Position numbers and translations under genes: made by a program. 64,000 nt of DNA from Myxococcales bacterium. Lineage in GTDB: Bacteria > Myxococcota > UBA727 > JABDBI01. Of this stretch, positions 34,095 through 42,499 are shown piece after piece. Position 1 is the first letter of the stretch. Each line of letters starts with the position of its first letter. The notes below the pieces were generated by a model. The model saw only the letters and a list, made by a program, of their open reading frames with translations. It did not search any database and was not told the origin of the DNA. The stretch is taken from positions 1,999,501 through 2,063,500 of the forward strand of contig CP060221.1 of the NCBI GenBank assembly GCA_023898405.1, read 5' to 3'.

Positions 34095-34979
34095 ATGAAA
34101 CATCACGGCCATGGAGAGTTAAAATCTCGTCCTACGAAAAGAGTTGTTGCGGTGTTGATTCTCACTGCAAGTTATATGATTGCAGAAGCGGTGGGAGGCT
34201 ATTTTAGTAATTCGCTTTCTTTGATGGCCGATGCGGGGCACATGTTGGCAGATGTGGCAGCATTGCTTGTTTCCTTGGGGGCTTTTTGGATTGCTGCTCG
34301 GCCGCCAAATACCAAAGCAACTTTTGGCTATCATCGTGCAGAAGTGATCGGGGCACTGTTTAATGGGTTGGTGTTGTTGATAGTTTCTTTTTTTATTATC
34401 AAAGAAGCAATTACAAGATTTTTTAAGCCCGAAGGGATTCAGACCGATATTATGATGCTGATCGCAGTAGGTGGTTTGTTTATCAATTTGCTATCACTAA
34501 AAATTCTTCATCAGGATAAATCACGCAATATCAATGTTCGCGGAGCATGGCTGCATGTTATGTCTGATACGCTTGGTAGTGTTGGCGTCGTTGTATCAGG
34601 TTTGTTGATATATTTATTCGACTGGACTATGGCTGATCCGATAGTCTCTATCGTTATCGCAAGCCTGATTTCCTACTCAGCTGTGCATCTAATTTTTGAT
34701 ACTCTAAAAGTTTTAATGGAGCATGCTCCAAGCCACATTGATATCAACGATGTGAGCGAGGAAATTTTATCAATTCCTTTGGTTTTAAAAATTCACGATC
34801 TTCATATCTGGAGTATCACTGCGGGTAAGGATGCTTTATCAGTGCATGTTGTTGCTGAAGAAGGGGCTGATTTTAATCAACTTTTACATGATATTCAGCA
34901 CGTGCTAACAATAAATTTTGGCATTGAGCATGCAACAGTTCAGATAGAAAACAAGTGCCCATCAAGACAAAAGTATTGA
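34095..34979 (+). CDS. Cation diffusion facilitator (CzcD/ZitB-type zinc exporter)
   Basis: Proton-driven divalent metal exporter, 294 aa, inner membrane. The His-rich N-terminus is MKHHGHGELK. Six hydrophobic helices follow, with SNSLSLMADAGHMLADVAALLVS (HxxxD metal site in TM2) and AWLHVMSDTLGSVGVVVSG (HxxxD in TM5). The cytoplasmic C-terminal domain carries MEHAPSHID and LHIWSITAGKDALSVHV. It is immediately adjacent to aroG, so likely co-transcribed. A strong stem-loop lies about 85 bp downstream. Confidence 0.92.
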   Translation: MKHHGHGELKSRPTKRVVAVLILTASYMIAEAVGGYFSNSLSLMADAGHMLADVAALLVSLGAFWIAARPPNTKATFGYHRAEVIGALFNGLVLLIVSFFIIKEAITRFFKPEGIQTDIMMLIAVGGLFINLLSLKILHQDKSRNINVRGAWLHVMSDTLGSVGVVVSGLLIYLFDWTMADPIVSIVIASLISYSAVHLIFDTLKVLMEHAPSHIDINDVSEEILSIPLVLKIHDLHIWSITAGKDALSVHVVAEEGADFNQLLHDIQHVLTINFGIEHATVQIENKCPSRQKY

Positions 34980-35063
34980 TGATAGAGGCATATTTCTGTT
35001 TGAGTAAGGAAACTAATTAGAAAAAGTTTTTAGCTCGTTTCTTTGTGAAAAGGGCAATAAAAA

Positions 35064-35093
35064 ACCTTTTAATTTTTAAGAAAATTAAAAGGT
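35064..35093. terminator. Bidirectional terminator stem-loop
   Basis: ACCTTTTAATTTT at 35064-35076 and AAAATTAAAAGGT at 35081-35093 form a perfect 13-bp stem with a 4-base loop. It sits between the plus-strand CDF gene and the minus-strand small gene ending at 35116, and can serve both strands. The A/T arms supply T-runs on each transcript. Confidence 0.75.
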
Positions 35094-35115
35094 CATACAC
35101 GTCGGGCAGAAAATA

Positions 35116-35280
35116 TTACTTATTTTCTTTTTTTTGAGCATCTTCAGCGTGAGTTGTGCCAAAAAGTTGTTCTTGAGACAAAGTAGAACCGTTATTAGCG
35201 ATTTGATTTTTTCTTTTACGCCCCATCTTTTTGGTTTTATTTTCGCGAATCTTGCAGGTTTGTGCTGTTTTAGAAACCAT
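35116..35280 (-). CDS. Small basic protein
   Basis: A 54-residue product starting at the ATG preceded by GGAG with 6-base spacing. Upstream in-frame ATGs lack such a site. The sequence is Lys/Arg-rich in the first half (TCKIRENKTKKMGRKRKNQ) and ends acidic-basic (HAEDAQKKENK), with a TLSQEQLFG segment. It looks like a nucleic-acid or ribosome-associated small protein, but I do not recognise a characterised family. Confidence 0.62.
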   Translation of the reverse strand: MVSKTAQTCKIRENKTKKMGRKRKNQIANNGSTLSQEQLFGTTHAEDAQKKENK

Positions 35281-35531
35281 TTTTATCTCCATCAATAATT
35301 CAGCTTCAGCGCTTAGCATAATACTTCAAAATGAGTTCACTGCTAGCAGGTGTAATACACAAAAGCTAGACAAAACTACCGTGTCAGCCTCATTTTGCCA
35401 ATCCATGCCGTGTGCCATGAAAGATGGACACCATGACAGCCCCTTTGAATGATGGCAAGACCTCACTTTAAGGTCTGAGATGAGTTTTGTAGTTTTTTGC
35501 AAAACTTGCACCGAAACAATGGGGAAAAATT

Positions 35532-36254
35532 ATGAATAACGCTGCGAAAAAACTCATAATTGCGCTCGATGATCTCAACTTTGCTGATTGTTGTGCGCTG
35601 GTAGAAAAAACTCGCGATTTTGCCGCGACCTATAAAATTGGCGTTTCGCTTTTTTGTGCCCATGGTCCAACTATTGTTAAGGAGCTGAAGTCATATGGTG
35701 TGGATATTTTTTTAGATTTGAAATTGCATGATATTCCCATGCAAGTAAGCAAGGCTGTGGAGCAGGCGATTGATCTCGAGCCTAAATTTCTCACGCTTCA
35801 TGCCCTTGGGGGCTATACCATGCTTAAAGAAGCAGCCCATGTAGCTTGTGGCTCTAAGACACAATTGCTGGCAGTTTCGGTGCTGACAAGCATGGATGAA
35901 GAACAATGGCGTATTTTGGGCTTTGCAGATTCAGTCAAAGATGGTGTCGAGAGACTGATTGTAATGTCCTATGAGGCAGGGGTGAGAGCATTTGTTTCAT
36001 CACCTCATGAGGCGGCGAGTTTAAAGAAATTATTTAAGAATGATTGCATAGCAGTGTGCCCAGGAGTAAGGCCTGCTGACGCCCAGCATGATGATCAAAA
36101 ACGCATCATGACTCCTTATCAAGCAATAAATAATGGGGCAGACTTTTTAGTGGTGGGCAGACCCATTACTAAATCTGCTGATGTTGTTATGAGTGCTGGG
36201 AATATTAATGCTGAAATAAACAAAGCACTCAATGAAGCAAGGAATCAAGAATAA
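35532..36254 (+). CDS. pyrF: Orotidine 5'-phosphate decarboxylase
   Basis: Last step of UMP synthesis. Signatures: LIIALDDLNF at the start, VDIFLDLKLHDIP with the catalytic DxKxxD array (residues about 60-68), HALGG, VCPGVRPADAQHDDQKR and FLVVGRPITKS. 240 aa is typical. GGGG lies 9-12 bases before the ATG. It is the first gene of a run with rlmB and fabI and overlaps the annotated rlmB start. Confidence 0.96.
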   Translation: MNNAAKKLIIALDDLNFADCCALVEKTRDFAATYKIGVSLFCAHGPTIVKELKSYGVDIFLDLKLHDIPMQVSKAVEQAIDLEPKFLTLHALGGYTMLKEAAHVACGSKTQLLAVSVLTSMDEEQWRILGFADSVKDGVERLIVMSYEAGVRAFVSSPHEAASLKKLFKNDCIAVCPGVRPADAQHDDQKRIMTPYQAINNGADFLVVGRPITKSADVVMSAGNINAEINKALNEARNQE

Positions 36255-36969
36255 AGTGGCTAAAATTAATTTTATCTATGGTGTTCATGCGGTGAGCGCT
36301 GTACTGAAGTACAGCCCTCATCGAGCCTATAAACTCATTCTCGCGCGAAAAAAAAATGAAGATGAACTGCTAACTTTAGCTCGGGTAGCCAATGTATCAT
36401 GCGATTTTATCGACAGAAATGCGCTGGAAAATCGCTATCGTGTAGGTTCCGATGCACAAGGTGTAGTGCTCGAGTGTGCTCCCTTCAGCTACACTCCGCT
36501 CGAAGAAATAATTGAGCGTAGTGAATCAAAGATCATGGTGCTGGATTCTTGGCAAGATGCGGCCAACTTAGGAAGGGCAGCCAGGGCTGCGCTATTATTT
36601 GGTGCCAGTGGCTTGATTATTGCAACAGATCGTTGTGCTCAGATCACTAATGCCGCTGAGAAATCTGCTGTGGGAGCATTAGCGCGATTGCCAGTAGCGC
36701 GTGTGGCAAATTTGGCTTCTGCCTTAAAGAAAATTGCTCAAAGTGGTTTTTTTATTTATGGAGCCGATCAAAGTGGCAGTGTGAGCTTGAGGGATTGTGA
36801 TTTTGCACAAAAAATTGCCATTGTAGTGGGACAAGAAGGAGAAGGTATACGGCCTTTGATTATGAAGCAGTGCGATATGATTGTGAATATTCCCATGAAA
36901 AGCGATGATATTTGCCTGAATGCAGGTGATACGGCTTTACTATTTTTGTACGAACTTAGTTTTAAATAG
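36232..36969 (+). CDS. rlmB: 23S rRNA 2'-O-methyltransferase RlmB / TrmH family
   Basis: SpoU-class methyltransferase with a deep trefoil knot. The N-terminal YGVHAVSAVL substrate-binding domain is seen. SPOUT motif 1 is LDSWQDAANLGRAARAALLFG, motif 2 is VVGQEGEGIRPL and motif 3 is NIPMKSDDICLNAGDTALLFLYE. The start is uncertain: the ATG at 36232 overlaps pyrF by 23 bp without a ribosome site. GTG 36256, just after the pyrF stop and preceded by AAGGAA, also fits the family's usual beginning. RlmB versus another TrmH paralogue is likely, not certain. Confidence 0.88.
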   Translation: MKQGIKNKVAKINFIYGVHAVSAVLKYSPHRAYKLILARKKNEDELLTLARVANVSCDFIDRNALENRYRVGSDAQGVVLECAPFSYTPLEEIIERSESKIMVLDSWQDAANLGRAARAALLFGASGLIIATDRCAQITNAAEKSAVGALARLPVARVANLASALKKIAQSGFFIYGADQSGSVSLRDCDFAQKIAIVVGQEGEGIRPLIMKQCDMIVNIPMKSDDICLNAGDTALLFLYELSFK

Positions 36970-37033
36970 AAGCGCCATTATTTAAGTGCACTACTTATCT
37001 GCTCAATTAAGCATTTTAAAGGAGAGTTCTTGT

Positions 37034-37906
37034 ATGTCATTAATGAATCTTTGTGGAAAAACAGCGTTAGTTACAGGGGTTGCTGATAATGTTGGCTTCG
37101 GCTGGCATATTGCTAAAGTATTAAAAAGTTATGGCGCGCGAGTGATTCTGAGTACTCATCCACGGGTGGAGAGCATTTTAGAGCGTTATTTGACCAAAGA
37201 GAAATATCGAGAAAGCCGTATCTTGGATGATGGTTCAGAATTTAAAGCTGAGTATATCATTCCCTGTGATGTGGCCCTAGATTCTATGGAAGAGTTAGAT
37301 ACAGGGGTAAAAGAAGAAAAAGGCTATAAGGATCAGGATGTTTCACTGAGTGGCTTGTCAAAAATCTTGGAAAAAAATCAGGAAAATATTGACATAGTAA
37401 TTCATTCAGTCGCTTTTTCTCCAGAAATTGAGCGTTTGCATCTTGATGTGTCTCGCCAAGGATATTTAAAAGCCATGAGTGTGAGTTCTTATTCTTTGGT
37501 GGCATTAACCCGCTGCATTATGCCATTTATGAAGAAAAATAATGGATCAATCGTAGCCTTGTCTTATATAGCAAGCGAAAGAGCGGTTCCCTTTTATGGA
37601 GGCGGCATGGCTTCAGCAAAAGCCGCTCTTGAGTGCGATGCACGAATGCTCTCATGGCAGTTGGGTGAGTTCGGTCACCGAATAAATATTGTCAGTGCGG
37701 GGCCTTATCCTTCTCGCGCTGCAAAATCCATCGGAGATGTGATGGCGATGGTAGAAAAAACCAAAGCAAATTCGCCGCTTAGACGCGCTATTACCCCTGA
37801 AGATGTGGCAAATGCTGTTTTATTTTTAGCGAGCGATCTGTCTCGTGCCATCAGCGGTGAAATTATTCACGTAGATTCGGGATTTCATGCCATGGCGCTG
37901 GTTTAA
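37034..37906 (+). CDS. fabI: Enoyl-[ACP] reductase FabI, plant/apicomplexan-like type
   Basis: Reduces trans-2-enoyl-ACP with NAD(P)H in fatty-acid elongation. ATG 37034 follows GGAGAG and gives 290 aa. It has the Rossmann start KTALVTGVADNVGFGWHIA, an insertion at about 62-115 absent from E. coli FabI, and the active site ASERAVPFYGGGMASAKAALE with Tyr188 and Lys196 eight apart. This YGGGMxSAK spacing is that of plastid, Plasmodium and chlamydial enzymes; most bacterial FabI have Y-x6-K. SAGPYPSRAAKSIG and HVDSGFHAM close the protein. It lies 64 bp after rlmB, probably in one transcript with pyrF. Confidence 0.93.
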   Translation: MSLMNLCGKTALVTGVADNVGFGWHIAKVLKSYGARVILSTHPRVESILERYLTKEKYRESRILDDGSEFKAEYIIPCDVALDSMEELDTGVKEEKGYKDQDVSLSGLSKILEKNQENIDIVIHSVAFSPEIERLHLDVSRQGYLKAMSVSSYSLVALTRCIMPFMKKNNGSIVALSYIASERAVPFYGGGMASAKAALECDARMLSWQLGEFGHRINIVSAGPYPSRAAKSIGDVMAMVEKTKANSPLRRAITPEDVANAVLFLASDLSRAISGEIIHVDSGFHAMALV

Positions 37907-38073
37907 ATTGACAAGGTCCATTGTAAAAACATTTTTCATACCTTAAACCTGAGCTCAGAACAGTATTCATGACTCTCCTTGAACTGACTTGAAGCATTCC
38001 TTGGTTGTTTCCTTCATGCACACGTTTTTAGAGAAGATTTGTGGATCGCATTTGCGTGACGGAGAATTTGTAA

Positions 38074-38430
38074 ATGGAACAGCAAAATAAACTGTATGTA
38101 GGAAATTTCCCCTTCTCTTGGAAGGAAAATGACCTGGAAGAAGTATTCGGAAAGTTTAGAGAAAATATTGTAGATATCAAAATTATCTATGATCAATTTT
38201 CAGGTCGTTCAAAAGGTTTTGCTTTCATTACTTTTGATGATGATGCAGTAGCAGCGGAGGCATTGTCTATGTCTGAAACTCCTGCTGGAGAAAGAACTTT
38301 GGTAGTTTCTCATGCTCGCCCACCGAGCCAACGCTCTTCATTTGATCGTGGTGATCGTGGTGATCGAGGAGACCGTGGTGGCCGTAGTGGTGGCCGCGAC
38401 CGACGTAGCAGCGGTGGCTACGGTCGCTAA
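38074..38430 (+). CDS. RRM-domain RNA-binding protein with Gly/Arg-rich tail
   Basis: A single RNA recognition motif (residues about 5-80) with RNP2 LYVGNF and RNP1 KGFAFITF, followed by a GDRGDRGDRGGRSGGR tail. This is the bacterial RRM type related to glycine-rich and cold-induced RNA-binding proteins in cyanobacteria and proteobacteria. It probably acts as an RNA chaperone. GGAG lies 8 bases before the ATG, and a small CGCA/TGCG hairpin sits upstream. An 18-bp palindrome follows at 38454. Stands alone. Confidence 0.93.
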   Translation: MEQQNKLYVGNFPFSWKENDLEEVFGKFRENIVDIKIIYDQFSGRSKGFAFITFDDDAVAAEALSMSETPAGERTLVVSHARPPSQRSSFDRGDRGDRGDRGGRSGGRDRRSSGGYGR

Positions 38431-38453
38431 GCTTGTTGTTTAATAATTGATTT

Positions 38454-38471
38454 ATCGGTCATATGACCGAT
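38454..38471. promoter_or_regulatory. Perfect 18-bp palindrome ATCGGTCATATGACCGAT
   Basis: A loopless perfect dyad located between the RRM gene stop (38430) and the exported HhH protein start (38505). It is flanked by outer arms TAATAATT and AAATTATT that can extend the stem. It could be an operator for the downstream gene or a terminator of the RRM gene. Its loopless form slightly favours a protein-binding site. Confidence 0.45.
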
Positions 38472-38504
38472 TCAGAAAATTATTGATGGTTTTATTGGGA
38501 TGAT

Positions 38505-39296
38505 ATGAAAAAAATCATCCCATTTTTATTTTTTGTTCTTAAATTAGAAGCCTTTCAGGCAGTGGATCTCAATCAAGCATCTGCATCTCAGATTGCTCTA
38601 TTGCCGGGTATAGGAAGTCACCTCGCTCACTCAATCGTAAAATATCGCCAACAAAAAAGCATAGAAACTCCTTCAGAGCTTCTTAAAATATCAGGCATGA
38701 GTGAAAAAAAACTAGCTCGAATAAAAAATCATATTGTTTTTTTGGTGCACAAAAAAATCTCTGATAAAAACCCTAAAAAAAAGCGTGTGCAACAACCTGA
38801 GTATAGTCATCCAAAAAAAATTATTGATTTATTTTTGCTAGAAAAAAAAGTTTTAAAGCAAGCTGGTCTGGAGAAAGAATATGAGCATAGCCTAGCAAAA
38901 AGAGCGCGTCTTTCCGCCTGGATCCCAAGAATTACTTTTCGTGGAGATATAAATGAACATGATGTTAGTACTAAAAAGTATGATGCAAATTCAGAGCGCT
39001 TTGGCAATATATTTGGGATTGGAGTGCGAGCACAATTTGATTTGCCTTCTGTACTTTTTAATGAATCGGAATTAGATATCGCAAAACTCGCATTAAAGCG
39101 CCTTGAAAAACGTGAAATTCTGCTCACTCAACTCCATGATTATTATTTTGCTTACATCCATCTCGATCGAAAAATGCAAAATTCATTTGATTCGGAGGAG
39201 AGCAGAGTAGGAAATGATCGTCTTCAAGAACTCTCTGCGCGACTCGATTCTCTGAGTGGCGGTGAATTTAGTCGCTTTCAAAAAGAAAACCCTTAG
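38505..39296 (+). CDS. Exported ComEA-like helix-hairpin-helix protein
   Basis: Sec signal peptide (KKIIPFLFFVLKLEAF), then a ComEA-type HhH domain at about residues 20-80: VDLNQASASQIALLPGIGSHLAHSIV, then LLKISGMSEKKLARIK. ComEA proteins bind DNA at the cell surface. The following 180 residues are charged and not recognised, including NIFGIGVRAQFDLPSVLFNESEL. Length (263 aa) is much more than a plain ComEA. It is two bases from the LTD lipoprotein start, so the two are one operon, perhaps handling extracellular nucleic acid (inference). Confidence 0.82.
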   Translation: MKKIIPFLFFVLKLEAFQAVDLNQASASQIALLPGIGSHLAHSIVKYRQQKSIETPSELLKISGMSEKKLARIKNHIVFLVHKKISDKNPKKKRVQQPEYSHPKKIIDLFLLEKKVLKQAGLEKEYEHSLAKRARLSAWIPRITFRGDINEHDVSTKKYDANSERFGNIFGIGVRAQFDLPSVLFNESELDIAKLALKRLEKREILLTQLHDYYFAYIHLDRKMQNSFDSEESRVGNDRLQELSARLDSLSGGEFSRFQKENP

Positions 39297-39298
39297 TC

Positions 39299-40807
39299 AT
39301 GAATGGTATGAAAAATTTATTGTCCCTTTCTATTTTGATGTTGCTCGCAGCGTGTGGCAGAAATCATTTTTTATCTGGCCATAAGCAATTAAGTTTTGGC
39401 CCTGATGTTTTATTAGAAGAAGAACCTCAAAAAATAAAAATTCATGATTGGTATTCATCCAGCAAAAAACTAAAAAATTCACTTCTAGTTATTAAATACA
39501 GTGGAAGAGATGAGGTCACTTTGAATGAGTTCAGCGAATCCATTGAATTTAAAATAAAATCAACACGAAAGAATCATGAGTTTGAGATGATTCCCCAATT
39601 TCTTCCGGGTGCATCTCATTATGGAATCTACTATTGCCAAAGTAAGAAGTGTTCGATCAAATTTAAATTTTATGTCAAAAGTGCTCCCCCAAAACTTGTG
39701 TCACACGATTGGCCAGAAGGTGAATGGCCGATTATTGCTCAAAATCGAATTTTTTTTAGTTTTAGATTTGCTCAGCCTATATATGTGCCCCACAGTGAAT
39801 CACTAAAAATTTATTCGAAAGAAGGAAATGAAATTTATATTGAAAAATTTTTTGTGCAAAAAAATGAAATACACGTGCAAATAAAAGCTAATCAGCTCAG
39901 CTATGGGGGGAATTATTATTTTTTATTAGATCAAATTTATACCGTCGATAAAAGAAAAAGCACTATAGAAAAAAAATTTAAGGTAGGACTGAGTGCTTTA
40001 CCTTTTGTATCACTATCGCAGCCAAATTTTTTGCTTATGCAAAATGGGGCTGAGTTTTCATGGTTTTTGAACAACGATCATCGCTTAGAAATTTTCATTA
40101 AAAAAAATGGCAGAGCGATAGATTGTTCAGATGAAAATTGTTCAATAGAAAGAAATACAGTGGCTAGCAAAATAGATGGCAAGAGAGGCTATCTTAGTAC
40201 AGTTTTTATAAGTGGGCTGAAGCCAAAGAGCGAATACAGTGTCAGCATTCTTGTGCGCGATCTTCAAAATCATAAGCTTGAATATGAGAAAGATTTTGAA
40301 ACCACGTCTAAATCTTACATTACTTTATCTGAGATATTGGTAAATCCTCACTCCGATCAAAGGAGTAATCAATACGAATTTTTAGAGTATGTAAATTTTT
40401 CATCTCATGATGAAATCATTTCAGATATGCATCTGATTGTTGAAGACTCATTGAGTAAAAAATATCGTGACTGCCTGTTGATTCCAAAAAACAACACACT
40501 TATATGGCCAGCGCACAGCTATTTATTGGTAGTGGGTCATGATTTTGATGAGCAAAAAATAGCAGTTCCTCATAGCACAAAAATCATACGTCTGAAACAA
40601 AAGTCACTGTGTGGTGGCCTTAGTAATAGCAGAGCAAAAAACATTAAGCTTGTGCTTAAAAATAAAGTAATTCTCGATCGTTATGGGGCTCATCTTTGGC
40701 CCGGAGATAAAGGTAGTAGCATTCAAAAACTAGATGTTAATGCTTGTGATGAGGTGTCAAACTACCGTTATTCTGCAAAAGGACATGGTCCATCGCCTGG
40801 TTACTAA
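39299..40807 (+). CDS. Lipoprotein with Ig-like region and lamin-tail (LTD) domain
   Basis: Lipobox LAAC near residue 20, so membrane-anchored. The middle (about 110-330) looks like Ig-like or fibronectin-like beta domains (SLSQPNFLLMQNGAEFSW, SVSILVRDL). The last 160 residues match the LTD pattern: TLSEILVNP...YEFLEYVNFS, then YLLVVGHDFD and DRYGAHLWPGDKGSSIQKL. Bacterial LTD domains are common in exported nucleases and surface proteins. No catalytic motif was found. Translationally coupled to the HhH protein. Confidence 0.75.
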   Translation: MNGMKNLLSLSILMLLAACGRNHFLSGHKQLSFGPDVLLEEEPQKIKIHDWYSSSKKLKNSLLVIKYSGRDEVTLNEFSESIEFKIKSTRKNHEFEMIPQFLPGASHYGIYYCQSKKCSIKFKFYVKSAPPKLVSHDWPEGEWPIIAQNRIFFSFRFAQPIYVPHSESLKIYSKEGNEIYIEKFFVQKNEIHVQIKANQLSYGGNYYFLLDQIYTVDKRKSTIEKKFKVGLSALPFVSLSQPNFLLMQNGAEFSWFLNNDHRLEIFIKKNGRAIDCSDENCSIERNTVASKIDGKRGYLSTVFISGLKPKSEYSVSILVRDLQNHKLEYEKDFETTSKSYITLSEILVNPHSDQRSNQYEFLEYVNFSSHDEIISDMHLIVEDSLSKKYRDCLLIPKNNTLIWPAHSYLLVVGHDFDEQKIAVPHSTKIIRLKQKSLCGGLSNSRAKNIKLVLKNKVILDRYGAHLWPGDKGSSIQKLDVNACDEVSNYRYSAKGHGPSPGY

Positions 40808-40899
40808 AAATTAGCAGAGCTAAACTTTAAATAAATGCGCGGCATTGTTCTTTCCTTTTTTTTATGTATTATTTTTTAATGAAAATATCTGGTGTTTAA

Positions 40900-42474
40900 A
40901 TGTTACAAAAATTAATTTTAGCGTTCAGTCTGCTTTTTTCTTTTTCTATTATGAGCACAAAGAAAATTAGTTTAGCTTGTGTTGCCTATAAATGCTCATC
41001 AGGAAAAAGCATGGAAAGTTTTAAAAACCGCGCTTTTATAGAAATTCCTGGCACTGATAACAACTTTCCCTGTCAAAAGAAAGCTATAGCCTGTGCTGTG
41101 TTGGCCAATGAACTAAGAGAAAAGCCTACTATTGAGGCTAAAGATTTGGCAGCCAAGATTGCTCTTGTTCAACCACCAAACAATTCTTCTTACGTTACGC
41201 CGAAAATTTTTAGGAACAATGTGCTGAAATTTTGTGGGCAAAAGCTCTCGAATTCTGAAGCGAATAAATTTTTGAAAGATATAAATGAAGAAGTCCATAA
41301 TAAAACTTATAAAATATGGCAAAAGCAAGTTGAAAAATATTGTGGCGTTGATGAAGTGTATGATTCTAAATCTCAGGTACAAACATTTTTTGCCACAGCT
41401 CATGAACTCAAGCTTCCCATTTTTTTAGCTATTTATCTTGGTAGTCCCACGCTTGATGAAGTGATGCAGCATCGCTTTCAATATATTTACCAATATAAAT
41501 TTGATGAAGAAGCTAAAAGCTACTTAATGCCCGCTAATTTTAATGAAGTTGATGTTGCCTGCGGCGAAAAACCACAAAGTTTAAGTCAAGGACTTTATCT
41601 CCACAGCGCTCTACCCAGTTGTTTTTACTTAAATTTGAGTACCAAAAATTTTTTAAAGAATTTTCCCGATAAAAAAAGCTGCGGAGCGAATCCTGTTGCA
41701 CGGCTTTCTTTACCTATGCTTAATCTGGCAGCTTTTATGAAATATGGCATCGATTTGATGGAGCAAGATCCCAAAATAGCCCATGAACCAGGTTTAGATT
41801 TTGGTAAATTTATATACCCTCTATCGCTTTATCACTTTAGCTTTTGCCCAAGTTTTCCAAAAAGTGAAGAAGAGAGTTTTTTGGATAGAAAACTTCATCA
41901 TCATGACAATTATATTGAGCTTGCCTCAGCAGAATATCGGACTCGTTTTGAAAGTACAGATTTTCATGCTCTAGAAATCTATCCGGTTTTTCCAAATCCC
42001 ATGTATCCCACCTGTGCACCCATGCCTGGTTATGAATTTTATATTGTGAAAAATCATAAAAAATACCTGTTAAGGCTCGTGGCAGGCAAAGAAACTATCT
42101 ATGCTCACGAGAGTCTATGGCCAGAGAAATTTGATCAAGAATCCAAAAGACATTTTGATGGTCCCTTCACGATATGGAAATGGAATAGTGAGTTGAGTGG
42201 ATTTTTTGTCTATTCTTTGGATGGGAAAAAACAAATTTTTGAAGACAATTTAAATAATGAAGAAATTGTAAGAGCATTCAATCTCATTAAGAAAAATATT
42301 AAAGCCCATTTGGAGAAAAACTTTTGCTATAAAACTAAGTTTTTAATCGCCGGGGCCAATATCGATCTATCATCATTTGATAATGGTATTTTGAAAGAAG
42401 AGAACGCCGTAAAATTTTACGAAAATGCCAAAGCCATAAAAGTCAATCGTGACGTGTTGTTAAAGAAAGAATAA
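40900..42474 (+). CDS. Exported protein of unknown function (524 aa)
   Basis: Signal peptide (LQKLILAFSLLFSFSIM), mature protein with about ten Cys including CVAYKCSSGK and PCQKKAIACAVL near the N-terminus. The body is Lys/Phe/Tyr-rich and not recognised. The last part, with the segment WKWNSELSGFFVYSLDGKKQ, has no known motif. The LuxR-type regulator gene starts 26 bp downstream on the same strand, which suggests a shared transcript. Confidence 0.72.
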   Translation: MLQKLILAFSLLFSFSIMSTKKISLACVAYKCSSGKSMESFKNRAFIEIPGTDNNFPCQKKAIACAVLANELREKPTIEAKDLAAKIALVQPPNNSSYVTPKIFRNNVLKFCGQKLSNSEANKFLKDINEEVHNKTYKIWQKQVEKYCGVDEVYDSKSQVQTFFATAHELKLPIFLAIYLGSPTLDEVMQHRFQYIYQYKFDEEAKSYLMPANFNEVDVACGEKPQSLSQGLYLHSALPSCFYLNLSTKNFLKNFPDKKSCGANPVARLSLPMLNLAAFMKYGIDLMEQDPKIAHEPGLDFGKFIYPLSLYHFSFCPSFPKSEEESFLDRKLHHHDNYIELASAEYRTRFESTDFHALEIYPVFPNPMYPTCAPMPGYEFYIVKNHKKYLLRLVAGKETIYAHESLWPEKFDQESKRHFDGPFTIWKWNSELSGFFVYSLDGKKQIFEDNLNNEEIVRAFNLIKKNIKAHLEKNFCYKTKFLIAGANIDLSSFDNGILKEENAVKFYENAKAIKVNRDVLLKKE

Positions 42475-42499
42475 TTTAATTTATGAATCGTAAATAGTT

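Noticed and set aside
38341..38430. Short GGTGATCGTGG direct repeats as possible CRISPR or tandem array
   Set aside because: They encode the Gly/Asp/Arg-rich tail of the RRM protein.
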